11,710 nt of DNA from an uncultured beta proteobacterium (GTDB lineage: Bacteria; Pseudomonadota; Gammaproteobacteria; Burkholderiales; SG8-39). The position numbers and the translations under genes are program-made. The stretch is from contig CADEDU010000137.1 in NCBI GenBank assembly GCA_902826155.1, positions 1-11,710 on the forward strand, given 5' to 3'. Under the pieces are notes generated by a model. It searched no databases, was not told where the DNA came from, and was given only the letters and a program-made list of their open reading frames with translations. Every line of letters begins with the position of its first letter. Within the stretch, counting starts at the first letter, position 1. Of the stretch, positions 1 to 5,782 are shown piece by piece.

Positions 1-52
1 ACGCACGGTGGTGTGGGAGGGGGAAGCCGTGAGGCTTTCTCCTATCCCGATT
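1..52 (+). mobile_element. 3' end of a group II intron (IIC-like), truncated by window edge
   Basis: The first bases look like the distal strand of domain V (ACGCACGGTGGTGTG). They are followed by a complete domain VI hairpin: the 5' strand at 15-28 pairs with 33-48 around a GTGA tetraloop (29-32), leaving a bulged A at 44 as the expected branch point, 8 nt before the intron end in CCGATT. The next bases, AGGGCTC, are the right part of an integron core site. The cassette that follows has the matching R'' (GAGCCCTAAC, 525-534), so the intron most likely interrupts the R' box of the preceding attC after GTT. Group IIC introns that target attC are known. The maturase and the rest of the ribozyme lie outside the window. 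Confidence 0.75.
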
Positions 53-80
53 AGGGCTCAGAGAGGAAACACCGTAGCCC

Positions 81-533
81 ATGCGACGACCTGAATTGCG
101 CAGAATCGGTATGGCCTTCGCTGTTGCCCCCTTTACCCCCGCTCTGCTCACCGTCCCATTCATCTTGCTTTCTTCCGGCTCAACTCAGGCCTTGCCGTGG
201 ATCGCTTTGGTTTCAGCGGTGTCTTATGCCCATGCACTGGTTCTCGGCTTGCCGCTCTTTGTCCTTTTGAAGCGGTTCCGGCTCCTGGGCTTTCTGAGCA
301 CCGTCTCAGCGGGTTTCCTCATAGGGTTTGCCCCGGCTGCAGCGCTGTACTTCCTTGCTCCTCGCGACGGAGTAAGTGCAAGTGCAGGAAACGTCCCGAC
401 GATTGTGGATGGAAAGCTCACCGATGCGGGAATCATGGGTGGCTTAGAACTCGCGTTCTGGGCAGGCTGCTTTGGGCTTCTCGTCGCGTTTACGTTCTGG
501 CCGATCGCGTATGGAACTAAAGCTGAGCCCTAA
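81..533 (+). CDS. Cassette-borne four-helix membrane protein, function unknown
   Basis: A 150-residue very hydrophobic protein with four predicted membrane helices, at about residues 11-32, 39-63, 68-92 and 119-143. A short polar loop (95-117) lies between helices 3 and 4. No catalytic motif is visible. The size and four-helix layout resemble the cassette protein at 2700-3158, though I see no clear sequence match. The start is uncertain: a GAGG at 62-65 is too far from ATG 81 to be convincing, and Met11 (ATG 111) is an alternative that still keeps helix 1. The stop TAA lies within the R'' box of its attC, as in several other cassettes here. Small membrane proteins of unknown role are frequent in integron cassettes; no function is claimed. 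Confidence 0.8.
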   Translation: MRRPELRRIGMAFAVAPFTPALLTVPFILLSSGSTQALPWIALVSAVSYAHALVLGLPLFVLLKRFRLLGFLSTVSAGFLIGFAPAAALYFLAPRDGVSASAGNVPTIVDGKLTDAGIMGGLELAFWAGCFGLLVAFTFWPIAYGTKAEP

Positions 534-632
534 CATGCCAATCAACCGGACAGCCGCAAGCACGCTACGCTTCGCTTTCGGTGCCCTCACTCGCTCTGCT
601 CCCTCGGCTGCCGGTTATTGGCGGCGTTAGAG
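528..632 (+). repeat. attC site of cassette 1 (105 bp)
   Basis: R'' is CCCTAAC (528-534) and R' is GTTAGAG (626-632). The arms pair as AACCGG-A-CAGCCG on the left against CGGCTGCCGGTT on the right, with extra unpaired bases on the left arm, as expected for the extrahelical bases of attC. The central loop is longer than in the other sites. Confidence 0.85.
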
Positions 633-638
633 GGCTCA

Positions 639-1133
639 ATGTGTACCTGCGCTGAGTACGCCGACATTGAGTTTCAGCGCAAGGCCGTGCGCGCGCGCAT
701 CAAAGTAACACCAGCGCTCAGGCGGACGCTCTCACTTGTGGCCAAACACAAGGATGGCGAACACAAGCTCTACTCGTGCCCTGCATGTGGCCAGTTCTGG
801 CAATCCAGTCGCGCGTGGAACTGGGGCGCCGAGGAGTATCTGTTCAGGGTTCCAACTGTCGATACGGCAAGTTGGCTGGCCGAAGTCTTTGTCCAACCCG
901 ATGAGCTACTGATCTTTACAGCGGTTATGTCTCAGTTCCTTCGGCAGAACAGGTTTTCACCTGGGCCTGCAGCATGCACCGTAGCGGGCTGCAGTTCACA
1001 TGCGGTTATCGGGGTCGGTACATGCCTTCGTCATCATGTCGAAGCACTGCAACGCGAGCATCAACTTCCATCCGCGCCGTTGGGTAGGTGGTTCAGTCCG
1101 TATGTTCGAGAGAATGTCATTCCCGCCCTCTAA
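639..1133 (+). CDS. Cassette protein with zinc-ribbon-like cysteine motifs, unknown function
   Basis: A 164-residue protein when started at ATG 639, the first ATG after the cassette boundary at 627. A longer reading from 618 would begin inside the attC and is unlikely. It has a Cys-x-Cys at residues 2-4 and a CPAC at 47-50 followed by GQFW. A second cluster has C113, C118, C129 and H132/H133. These pairs could make one zinc-ribbon-like site plus a second C-C-C-H site, though no known family was recognised. The middle (about 65-105) looks globular and rich in aromatic residues. The TAA stop overlaps R'' of its attC. No obvious ribosome-binding site precedes the start. Metal binding is inferred from the cysteine pattern only. 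Confidence 0.78.
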   Translation: MCTCAEYADIEFQRKAVRARIKVTPALRRTLSLVAKHKDGEHKLYSCPACGQFWQSSRAWNWGAEEYLFRVPTVDTASWLAEVFVQPDELLIFTAVMSQFLRQNRFSPGPAACTVAGCSSHAVIGVGTCLRHHVEALQREHQLPSAPLGRWFSPYVRENVIPAL

Positions 1134-1205
1134 CCCTTCGCTGCACCTGACTGGCTCCAGCGGGCTTCGCCCGCTTCCGCCAGCAGGTGAGCTCAAACGT
1201 TGTGC
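1128..1205 (+). repeat. attC site of cassette 2 (78 bp)
   Basis: R'' is CTCTAAC (1128-1134), within GCCCTCTAAC, which is the exact reverse complement of this cassette's first bases GTTAGAGGGC (626-635). R' reads GTTGTGC (1199-1205), an unusual core that is nevertheless the exact complement of the next cassette's own R'' (GCACAAC, 1569). The left arm CCTTCGCTGCACCTGAC and right arm CAGGTGAGCTCAAACG are typical of this array. Confidence 0.88.
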
Positions 1206-1688
1206 GTCACGCGCCTTTGCATGCACGGGCAAATCGCAACGGTCGGCTCTTTCTGTGCTGAGTGAGGTGCGAGTGGAATTGCCACGCATTGCGAAGGCAT
1301 CGAGGGTCGGCATCGTGCGAGGCACGCTGGGGCGCTGGTCAAAGTGCGAAGGGCGCGGCCTCGGGCGTCCTGCAATTGCGGGCTACGCGGCGCTCGTTGG
1401 GTGGTTGCCAAGTCCGTTCTCGCGGCATGCGCTTTACAGCACGAAGGCCGAGGGCTTCTTGTCGTCACCGAAGGCCGCGCTTGGTGTCTTGGCGAAACCG
1501 TTCGGTGCTGGCCTACGCGAGCCGGCGAGCAAGCTCCCCCTTTGCAACCTGGCTGTGCCCACACAGCCGCACAACACGTCGCTCAAGCGGACCAGCCGCG
1601 AGCGTGGCTCCGTTCAGCGTTCGCGCAGTTCACATCTCATTCAGTGCAGTGGCACCGTGCCGTGCGCGGCTGTCCGCTTAGCTCTGCG
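1200..1688 (+). mobile_element. ORF-less integron cassette A (489 bp)
   Basis: The cassette begins TTGTGCG and ends with an attC whose R'' is GCACAAC, the exact complement of its own 5' core, so the boundaries are firm. Open frames run across it on both strands because stops are scarce in GC-rich DNA, but none has a convincing start and family. Compared with its sister copy at 2202-2690 (also exactly 489 bp), a hand tally of substitutions in the longest + frame is roughly even over codon positions 1, 2 and 3. Two compensating single-base indels lie near the 5' end. That is the pattern of non-coding DNA. Its function is unknown; a regulatory sequence, promoter or RNA is possible. Confidence 0.82.
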
Positions 1689-1694
1689 TTAGGC
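1569..1694 (+). repeat. Long attC of ORF-less cassette A (126 bp)
   Basis: R'' is GCACAAC (1569-1575) and R' is GTTAGGC (1688-1694). The arms pair as GCTCAAGCGGACCAGCCG against CGGCTGTCCGCTTAGC, with an extra C on the left arm. It differs from the site at 2571-2696 at two positions only. Confidence 0.85.
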
Positions 1695-1697
1695 GCC

Positions 1698-2135
1698 ATG
1701 AACACCAACGAGCTCGCGCAACGCTTGTTTAAGGAAGGCTGCAATCCGTCGCTCTATGCCATTGGCTCACGCGGCGCGGCATCAGATGCGTTCTGCCTCA
1801 CCCACACTGGCACGCAGTGGCAGGTCTACTACACAGAGCGAGGGCAGGATTCGCCCCCAATCTATGCGTCCGGTAGTGAAGCGGAGGCCTGTGACTACTT
1901 CTTCCAGCACATCATGTCCATGCAGCACGATCACTGCGTAGGATTCTTCAAGTCACAGCAATCCGCCCAGGCTCTGCAAGTGGAGTTGCGGAAAATCGGC
2001 GTTCCATCATGGAATGATCGCATCCCGTACGGTGGCCCAAATGATCCGCGCTTCCGAGTCTTCGTCACCGGCAAGGCCATCTTTCCTGCAAGGGCAGCCC
2101 TTGCCACAGTACCCGTCCGTGACCATGGCGCCTAA
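1698..2135 (+). CDS. Immunity-protein-like cassette product (Imm59-like, tentative)
   Basis: A 145-residue soluble protein. Residues 1-75 have the pattern of small immunity proteins of polymorphic toxin systems: an LFKEGCNPSLYAIG opening, then AFCL, then WQVYYTERG, and an acidic EAEACDYFF helix. This recalls Imm59-type domains, from memory and not from a search. The second half (GFFKSQQSAQALQVELRKIG and following) looks like a separate small alpha/beta unit. No toxin gene is adjacent, so this would be an orphan immunity cassette. ATG 1698 lies directly after the core box TTAGGCGCC with almost no leader. The TAA stop is inside R'' (GGCGCCTAAC), and CATGGCGCCTAAC at the 3' end mirrors GTTAGGCGCCATG at the 5' end. 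Confidence 0.82.
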   Translation: MNTNELAQRLFKEGCNPSLYAIGSRGAASDAFCLTHTGTQWQVYYTERGQDSPPIYASGSEAEACDYFFQHIMSMQHDHCVGFFKSQQSAQALQVELRKIGVPSWNDRIPYGGPNDPRFRVFVTGKAIFPARAALATVPVRDHGA

Positions 2136-2207
2136 CCCTTCGCTGCACCTGACGTTCGCCAGCCGGCTACGCCGTCTGTCGCCCGCAGGTGAGCTCAAAC
2201 GTTGTGC
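2130..2207 (+). repeat. attC site of cassette 4 (78 bp)
   Basis: R'' is GCCTAAC (2130-2136) and R' is GTTGTGC (2201-2207). The left arm CCTTCGCTGCACCTGAC and right arm CAGGTGAGCTCAAACG are shared with the attC at 1128; the loop differs. As at 1199, the odd R' core belongs to the following ORF-less cassette. Confidence 0.88.
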
Positions 2208-2690
2208 GTCACGCGCCTTGCATGCAACGGCAAGTCGCAACGGTCCGATCCCTTCTGTACCGAGGGAGGTATGTGTGGAATCGCCATACATTGCGAAGGC
2301 ATCGAGGGCCCACGTCGTGCGTGGCTCGCTGGGGCGTTGGTCGCGGTGCACAGAGCGCGGCCGGGGGCGTCTTGTATATGCGGGCCGCGCGGCACACATC
2401 GGGCGGTATCCAGGTCCGTTGTCGCGGCCGGGGTTGCGCAGCACAAATGCCGAGGGCTTCTTGCAGTCGTCGGGGGCCGCGCTTGGCGGCGAGGCGATTC
2501 CGAGCGGTGCTGGCCCACGCGAGCCGGCGAGCAAGGTACCCCTTTACGACCAAGCTGTGCCCACACAGCCGCACAACACGTCGCTCAAGCGGACCAGCCG
2601 CGAGCGTGGCTCCGTTCAGCGTTCGCGCAGTTCAGATCTCGTTCAGTGCAGTGGCACCGTGCCGTGCGCGGCTGTCCGCTTAGCTCTGCG
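2202..2690 (+). mobile_element. ORF-less integron cassette B (489 bp), diverged sister of cassette A
   Basis: Same boundaries and exactly the same length as the cassette at 1200-1688: it begins TTGTGCG and its R'' is GCACAAC. The body is alignable throughout but clearly diverged (about three quarters identical by eye). The last ~137 bases, including the whole 126-bp attC, differ at only two positions. No credible gene is found on either strand. A weak GGAGG-tatgt-GTG arrangement at the start of one + frame (a GAGG equivalent exists in copy A) is the only coding hint, and the substitution pattern argues against it. Confidence 0.82.
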
Positions 2691-2696
2691 TTAGGC
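2571..2696 (+). repeat. Long attC of ORF-less cassette B (126 bp)
   Basis: R'' is GCACAAC (2571-2577) and R' is GTTAGGC (2690-2696). Near identical to 1569-1694, with two substitutions in the loop region and unchanged arms. Confidence 0.85.
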
Positions 2697-2699
2697 CGC

Positions 2700-3158
2700 A
2701 TGTCCCCGCGCACATTTCTTCGTCTGTCGCTTGCGGTTCCGCTCTTGGTTCCAATCTTCGCGTTCGTCAGCGGCTCAACTTCGGGCGTAGCGTTCGTCTT
2801 GATCATGTCACTCGCTTTCGGTGGTGTTCCGTACGCGCTAACAGCAATCGTCCTGTGGCGGCTCTTGGGCCACTGCAATACCGTGCGCAGCTACGTTCGC
2901 ACTGCTCTGATGGCTCCCGCACTATTCGCACCACTTCAGGCGATCGCTTGGCTAGCCTGGGAGCTGCATGAGGCCAAGGAGTATGTCGTCCCGCACAACG
3001 CCACGTACAACTCTGCCTATAGCTCGGTTGCCTTGGCTAGCTATGGTCTCGCCATTGGTTACGCCTACGTCCTGTTCGTTCTCTGCGCCTTCTTCGCCGC
3101 AATACGCCTTAAACTAATAGCGCCACCGCCGTCAGCGTCAGTAGAAAATGCGGCCTAA
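2700..3158 (+). CDS. Cassette-borne four-helix membrane protein, function unknown
   Basis: A 152-residue hydrophobic protein starting at ATG 2700, immediately after the core box TTAGGCCGC. Four membrane helices are predicted, at about residues 8-24, 29-56, 66-88 and 109-136. A polar loop (88-108, containing ELHEAKEY) lies between helices 3 and 4, and the tail is short and proline-rich. The open frame continues upstream through the previous cassette, but that part is non-coding, so the start is set by the cassette boundary. The stop TAA lies in R'', and ATGCGGCCTAAC at the 3' end is the reverse complement of GTTAGGCCGCAT at the 5' end. The size and topology parallel the product at 81-533. No enzymatic motif is seen. 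Confidence 0.82.
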   Translation: MSPRTFLRLSLAVPLLVPIFAFVSGSTSGVAFVLIMSLAFGGVPYALTAIVLWRLLGHCNTVRSYVRTALMAPALFAPLQAIAWLAWELHEAKEYVVPHNATYNSAYSSVALASYGLAIGYAYVLFVLCAFFAAIRLKLIAPPPSASVENAA

Positions 3159-3230
3159 CCAGTCGGTCGAGCGGACGGCTTCCTGCGCGCTTCGCGCGCC
3201 TACAGCCGCCGCTCACCTCCAACGTTAGGT
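3153..3230 (+). repeat. attC site of cassette 6 (78 bp)
   Basis: R'' is GCCTAAC (3153-3159) and R' is GTTAGGT (3224-3230). The arms pair as GAGCGGACGGC against GCCGCCGCTC with an extrahelical A. The loop holds a perfect palindrome around GCGCGCTTCGCGCGC. Confidence 0.88.
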
Positions 3231-3548
3231 CTCACCAAGTGCACCGCCTATTCGGGCTCTGGTTGCTCACGGTTCCAAGGTCGTTCGAGAACCCACGTAT
3301 CACGCGCCAAGATTCAAACGCAGGCGAAGTGCTTACACCGTTCCAAAGGGCAGTCGGAGTGAAGTTGGTGGGCAAGCTTGGTTGGCGGTACGCGAACGGT
3401 CACACAGGGTTCAGTAGCTACGGGCACGGCGGCCCTCCGCGCTCTGTCGCCCAGTTGCTCAAGGGTCAATTTCACCCCGGCTTTGTTCCGCGTCACTGGC
3501 TCTCGCTCCGCCCCGGCTCTCGTGCGGTACTGGCTCGCTCCACAGGCA
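3225..3548 (+). other. 324-bp cassette leader without a recognisable gene
   Basis: This is the stretch between the core box TTAGGT and the likely start of the Imm35-like gene. Open frames cross it (3239-3853 and the upstream extension of the gene at 3549) but translate to arginine- and serine-rich sequence with no family resemblance. The cassette's first bases (GTTAGGTCTC) do not complement its R'' (GGCTGAC), unlike most cassettes here. The leader may therefore derive from a different cassette that became fused, or may hold the gene's promoter. Confidence 0.6.
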
Positions 3549-4040
3549 ATGGTGAAGCTTGTCGAAAGCGGCTTCTCGGTCGAGGTAGAACTCATCGAGT
3601 CCAATACCGAGGAGTTCGATGCCGGGTGGGTTTTCTACTACCAATCTGTGCGGTACCTCAAGACGGGAGATTTCCAAGAAATGCTGATAGGCAATGCTCC
3701 GCTCTTCGTTCCACGAAGCGATGCATCGCCGCAGTTCATCAGCTACCACCGACCAACGTCAGTATCGATCGATGCCTTCAAATACAGCGGCAATGCAAAC
3801 GCCGCGGTCAACGCCGAAATCGAACTTGTCGGCTGGAGCCCAGGTGCCGCTAAGGTGTCCGCCGTTCAGGCAATTCGGTCGCATTCTTCGCTGGGGCTGG
3901 CCGACGCCAAGGCGGCGGTCGATCGCTGCCTATCGAAAAGCTCGGCAAAAATTCAAACTACGAGTGTTGCGGCAGCTCACGAGCTCGTGGTCAAGCTTTC
4001 CGAGCTTAGGTTTGCGGCGAAGGTCACCTATGACGGCTGA
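3549..4040 (+). CDS. Imm35-like domain fused to an L7/L12 C-terminal-like domain
   Basis: A 163-residue protein when started at ATG 3549, where recognisable sequence begins; the open frame extends to 3378 but that part looks untranslated. Residues about 3-75 resemble the Imm35 immunity family (GWVFYYQSVRYLKTG, then a conserved IGNAPLFVPR turn). Residues about 92-161 resemble the ribosomal L7/L12 C-terminal fold: AKVSAVQAIR, a GLGLxEAK-like LGLADAKAAVD, and a final helix AAHELVVKLSE. The L7/L12-like domain occurs outside ribosomes as a small protein-binding module. No toxin gene is adjacent, so this may be a scavenged immunity gene protecting against a rival's or phage-borne toxin. The TGA stop lies inside the R'' box GGCTGAC. 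The start remains uncertain because no clear ribosome-binding site precedes it. Confidence 0.78.
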   Translation: MVKLVESGFSVEVELIESNTEEFDAGWVFYYQSVRYLKTGDFQEMLIGNAPLFVPRSDASPQFISYHRPTSVSIDAFKYSGNANAAVNAEIELVGWSPGAAKVSAVQAIRSHSSLGLADAKAAVDRCLSKSSAKIQTTSVAAAHELVVKLSELRFAAKVTYDG

Positions 4041-4097
4041 CCCCTCCGTCAAGGAGGCGTCCCGCAGGCGGGCCGCCTCTTACGTCGAACGTTAGGC
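4035..4097 (+). repeat. Short attC site of cassette 7 (63 bp)
   Basis: R'' is GGCTGAC (4035-4041), a diverged core, and R' is GTTAGGC (4091-4097). The arms pair as CGTCAAGGAGGCGTCCC against GGGCCGCCTCTTACG with mismatches. It is shorter than the 78-bp family and of a different lineage. Confidence 0.72.
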
Positions 4098-4140
4098 CTC
4101 AGAGTGAGGAACCGTCCTGCTCAACCATCCAAGGATAGAA

Positions 4141-4521
4141 ATGGCTCGCAACATCGTCTTCACAGAAAGGGCTGCTAAGCCACCGCCCGCGTACAGCCAA
4201 GCGGTCAAGGCCGCTGGCTTGGTGTTCGTCTCGGGCACTGCGCCAACTGACCCCGCAACCGGTGCCATCAACGGCGCCTCGATCCAAGAGCAAACACGCC
4301 AGTGTCTTGCAAACATTCAAGCGATTCTCGAAGCAGCAGGCAGTTCGCTAGACAAGATCGTCAGCGCGACCATCGTGCTCGCGGAAGAGGACGACTTTGC
4401 CGGAATGAATGAAGAATGGCTTCGTTGGTTTCCTTCCAACCCGCCCGCCCGGCAAGGCGCCAAGCTACCAGCTCGCATTCCGGGCCTTAAAGTTTCCATT
4501 GCCGCAATTGCCGAGGCCTAA
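4141..4521 (+). CDS. RidA (YjgF/YER057c/UK114) family protein lacking the catalytic glutamate
   Basis: A 126-residue full-length RidA-family protein. RidA trimers in the cytoplasm hydrolyse reactive imines and enamines released by PLP enzymes. Visible family features are PPAYSQAV (residues 15-22), LVFVSGTAPTDPATG (27-41), the helix ARQ/TRQCLANIQAILEAAG (52-67), DFAGMNEEW (85-93) and PARQGAKLP (102-110). The substrate-anchoring Arg is kept (R104). The catalytic glutamate that E. coli RidA carries near its C-terminus (E120) aligns with alanine (A121 in SIAAIAEA), and the usual cysteine after the Arg is glycine. It therefore probably belongs to a non-deaminase Rid subgroup with another ligand. 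AAGGA at 4131 sits 5 nt before the ATG. The TAA stop lies in R''. Confidence 0.93.
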   Translation: MARNIVFTERAAKPPPAYSQAVKAAGLVFVSGTAPTDPATGAINGASIQEQTRQCLANIQAILEAAGSSLDKIVSATIVLAEEDDFAGMNEEWLRWFPSNPPARQGAKLPARIPGLKVSIAAIAEA

Positions 4522-4593
4522 CCCTTCGCTGCACCGGAAAGGCTACAGCTGGCTTCGTCAGCCTTCGCCTTCTGGTGAGCTCAAACGCTAGAC
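4516..4593 (+). repeat. attC site of cassette 8 (78 bp)
   Basis: R'' is GCCTAAC (4516-4522). GAGGCCTAAC is the complement of the cassette's first bases GTTAGGCCTC. R' reads GCTAGAC (4587-4593), with C where the core usually has T. The right arm GGTGAGCTCAAACG is standard for this array. Confidence 0.86.
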
Positions 4594-4612
4594 AGCACTA
4601 AACGGAGTCCGC

Positions 4613-5110
4613 GTGCGCGTACGACAAGCCATCCCGACCGACGCGGCCGACGTGATCGCTCTTTTCGAAAAACTCTATGCGGAGTCGACCTTTCTTCTGT
4701 ACGAGCCGGGTGAGATGAAGAGACCAGTCGAAACGTACGCAAAGCGAATGGCTGAAGGCTATGAAAAGCAGAAATGGATGATGTTTGTCGCCGAGGTCGA
4801 CGAGGAATTGGTGGGAGTCGCGTACGCATCGCGCGGAGACGCGAAGCGCACATCGCATTCATGCTTGTTTGGCCTCGGTGTTCTCGCGGCGCACTGGCGC
4901 CAAGGCATCGGCCAAGCCCTCATGAATGCGTTAGAGGATTGGGCGAAGGACCACGGTATTCACAGAATTGAGCTCACCGTGATATCTACAAACACACGCG
5001 CAATACAGCTGTACGAGCGGCTCGGCTTTGGGCGCGAAGGGCTCAAACGAAGGTCGCAGAAGGTAGATCAGCACTACGTCGATGAATACTTAATGGCTAG
5101 GTTCGTCTAG
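4613..5110 (+). CDS. GNAT-family N-acetyltransferase
   Basis: A 165-residue GCN5-related acetyltransferase, which transfers acetyl from acetyl-CoA to an amine. The opening VRQAIPTDAADVIALFEKL is the usual first strand and helix. The acetyl-CoA pyrophosphate-binding motif A is GLGVLAAHWRQGIGQALM, with RQGIGQ at residues 96-101. Motif B is NTRAIQLYERLGF (127-139), with the typical Asn and Tyr. The start is GTG 4613, chosen because GGAG at 4604-4607 lies 5 nt upstream and because it gives the normal N-terminus of the fold. The substrate cannot be read from the sequence. The C-terminal KVDQHYVDEYLM is typical of ribosomal-protein-type or small-molecule GNATs. Acetyltransferases are common cassette cargo, some giving antibiotic resistance; nothing here points to a specific drug. 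Confidence 0.93.
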   Translation: MRVRQAIPTDAADVIALFEKLYAESTFLLYEPGEMKRPVETYAKRMAEGYEKQKWMMFVAEVDEELVGVAYASRGDAKRTSHSCLFGLGVLAAHWRQGIGQALMNALEDWAKDHGIHRIELTVISTNTRAIQLYERLGFGREGLKRRSQKVDQHYVDEYLMARFV

Positions 5111-5125
5111 CGAGAAATCCATGCC

Positions 5126-5218
5126 GTCTAACATGTGCATCGAGCTAACGGCCGCAAGCCTCGCTTGCGGTTCCCTCGACCCTTCGGCCTCGGCCGCCCC
5201 TCAATTGCATCGGTAGGC
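5126..5218 (+). repeat. attC site of cassette 9 (93 bp)
   Basis: R'' is GTCTAAC (5126-5132) and R' is GGTAGGC (5212-5218), a core with G in place of the first T. The outer arms match loosely: GCATCGAG on the left against a complement of CTCAATTGCATC. The inner GGCCG pairs with CGGCC. An additional hairpin GCAAGCCTCGCTTGC fills the loop. Confidence 0.75.
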
Positions 5219-5231
5219 CCACGGTCGCACC

Positions 5232-5669
5232 ATGGCGCTCGCCCGTTCCGCTGCTCAGTTCCGCCGCGTGCTGCGCGCGTTGGCAACGGCCGCGGTCTTC
5301 TCCGTACTCGGCGCCTTACTGTTCGTTGCCGGCGCGTTCATCCACTCTCTGGGAAGCATGGCGGTGTCGCATTGGCGCGCCCTTGCCCACGTTTCCGCCC
5401 TGTTTGCGGTCATCGGCGCCATCTTTGGCACGATCGTGGCACTGGACCGGTCGGCCGATGCCCCAGCGCTGCGGTGGCGCTCCATACGCCGGTTCGAGTC
5501 GCCGGGATTGCGCACGGGCCTCTGCGCTCTGTTCGGCGTGCTCGCCGTCCTTGTTGTTCAATCACTGGCTTCCGCAGCGGTTCCGTTCGCTTGGTTCGTG
5601 GTTGGCGGTATCTGCGGCGCCCTACTGGGCTGGCTGGGCTGGCGCTGGGCGAGGTTTGTAGACTTCTGA
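5232..5669 (+). CDS. Cassette-borne four-helix membrane protein, function unknown
   Basis: A 145-residue alanine- and glycine-rich membrane protein. Four helices are predicted, at about residues 16-38, 51-71, 95-116 and 118-137. The N-terminus is basic (MALARSAAQFRRVLRAL), and a basic loop (RWRSIRRF) between helices 2 and 3 should be cytoplasmic by the positive-inside rule. The start ATG 5232 lies 19 nt after the core box; no strong ribosome-binding site is visible. The gene stops 20 nt before R''. A degenerate attC-like string GCTCAAACGCCATGC lies just after the stop (about 5671-5685). It is more GC-rich than neighbouring cassettes. No family was recognised. Confidence 0.78.
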   Translation: MALARSAAQFRRVLRALATAAVFSVLGALLFVAGAFIHSLGSMAVSHWRALAHVSALFAVIGAIFGTIVALDRSADAPALRWRSIRRFESPGLRTGLCALFGVLAVLVVQSLASAAVPFAWFVVGGICGALLGWLGWRWARFVDF

Positions 5670-5689
5670 TGCTCAAACGCCATGCGCGG

Positions 5690-5767
5690 GCCTAACCCTT
5701 CACTGCACCTGACGTTCGCCAGCCGGGTGCGCCGTCTGTCGCCCGCAGCTCGTGCACGGCGTTATGC
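5690..5767 (+). repeat. attC site of cassette 10 (78 bp)
   Basis: R'' is GCCTAAC (5690-5696) and R' is GTTATGC (5761-5767). The left arm and loop are close to the attC at 2130 (TGACGTTCGCCAGCCGG). The right arm differs (GCAGCTCGTGCACGGC) from the usual GGTGAGCTCAAAC and pairs less well, so this site looks like a hybrid of two lineages. Confidence 0.82.
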
Positions 5768-5782
5768 GTCTCGTGCATCGCA

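Noticed and set aside
1193..1564. Minus-strand 123-codon frame with an equal-length counterpart at 2195-2566.
   Set aside because: The equal length follows from the equal cassette length. The two translations diverge through compensating frameshifts near the end, and no family or ribosome-binding site is seen.
1000..1692. Long + strand open frame of 230 codons across cassette A, with a similar frame at 2014-2694.
   Set aside because: It spans two attC sites, begins inside the previous gene in another frame, and substitutions between the two copies are even over codon positions.
3239..3853. Open frame of 204 codons at the start of cassette 7.
   Set aside because: It overlaps the Imm35-like gene in another frame and has an arginine-rich, unlikely composition.
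5104..5110. GTCTAGC as R'' of cassette 9, since it exactly complements the core GCTAGAC at 4587.
   Set aside because: The stem pairing works better with GTCTAAC at 5126-5132; the match at 5104 is explained by the end of the coding sequence and is probably chance.
528..5767. Regularly repeated palindromes as a CRISPR array or REP elements.
   Set aside because: The spacers are genes of hundreds of bases and the repeats carry integron core boxes with extrahelical bases, which identifies attC sites.
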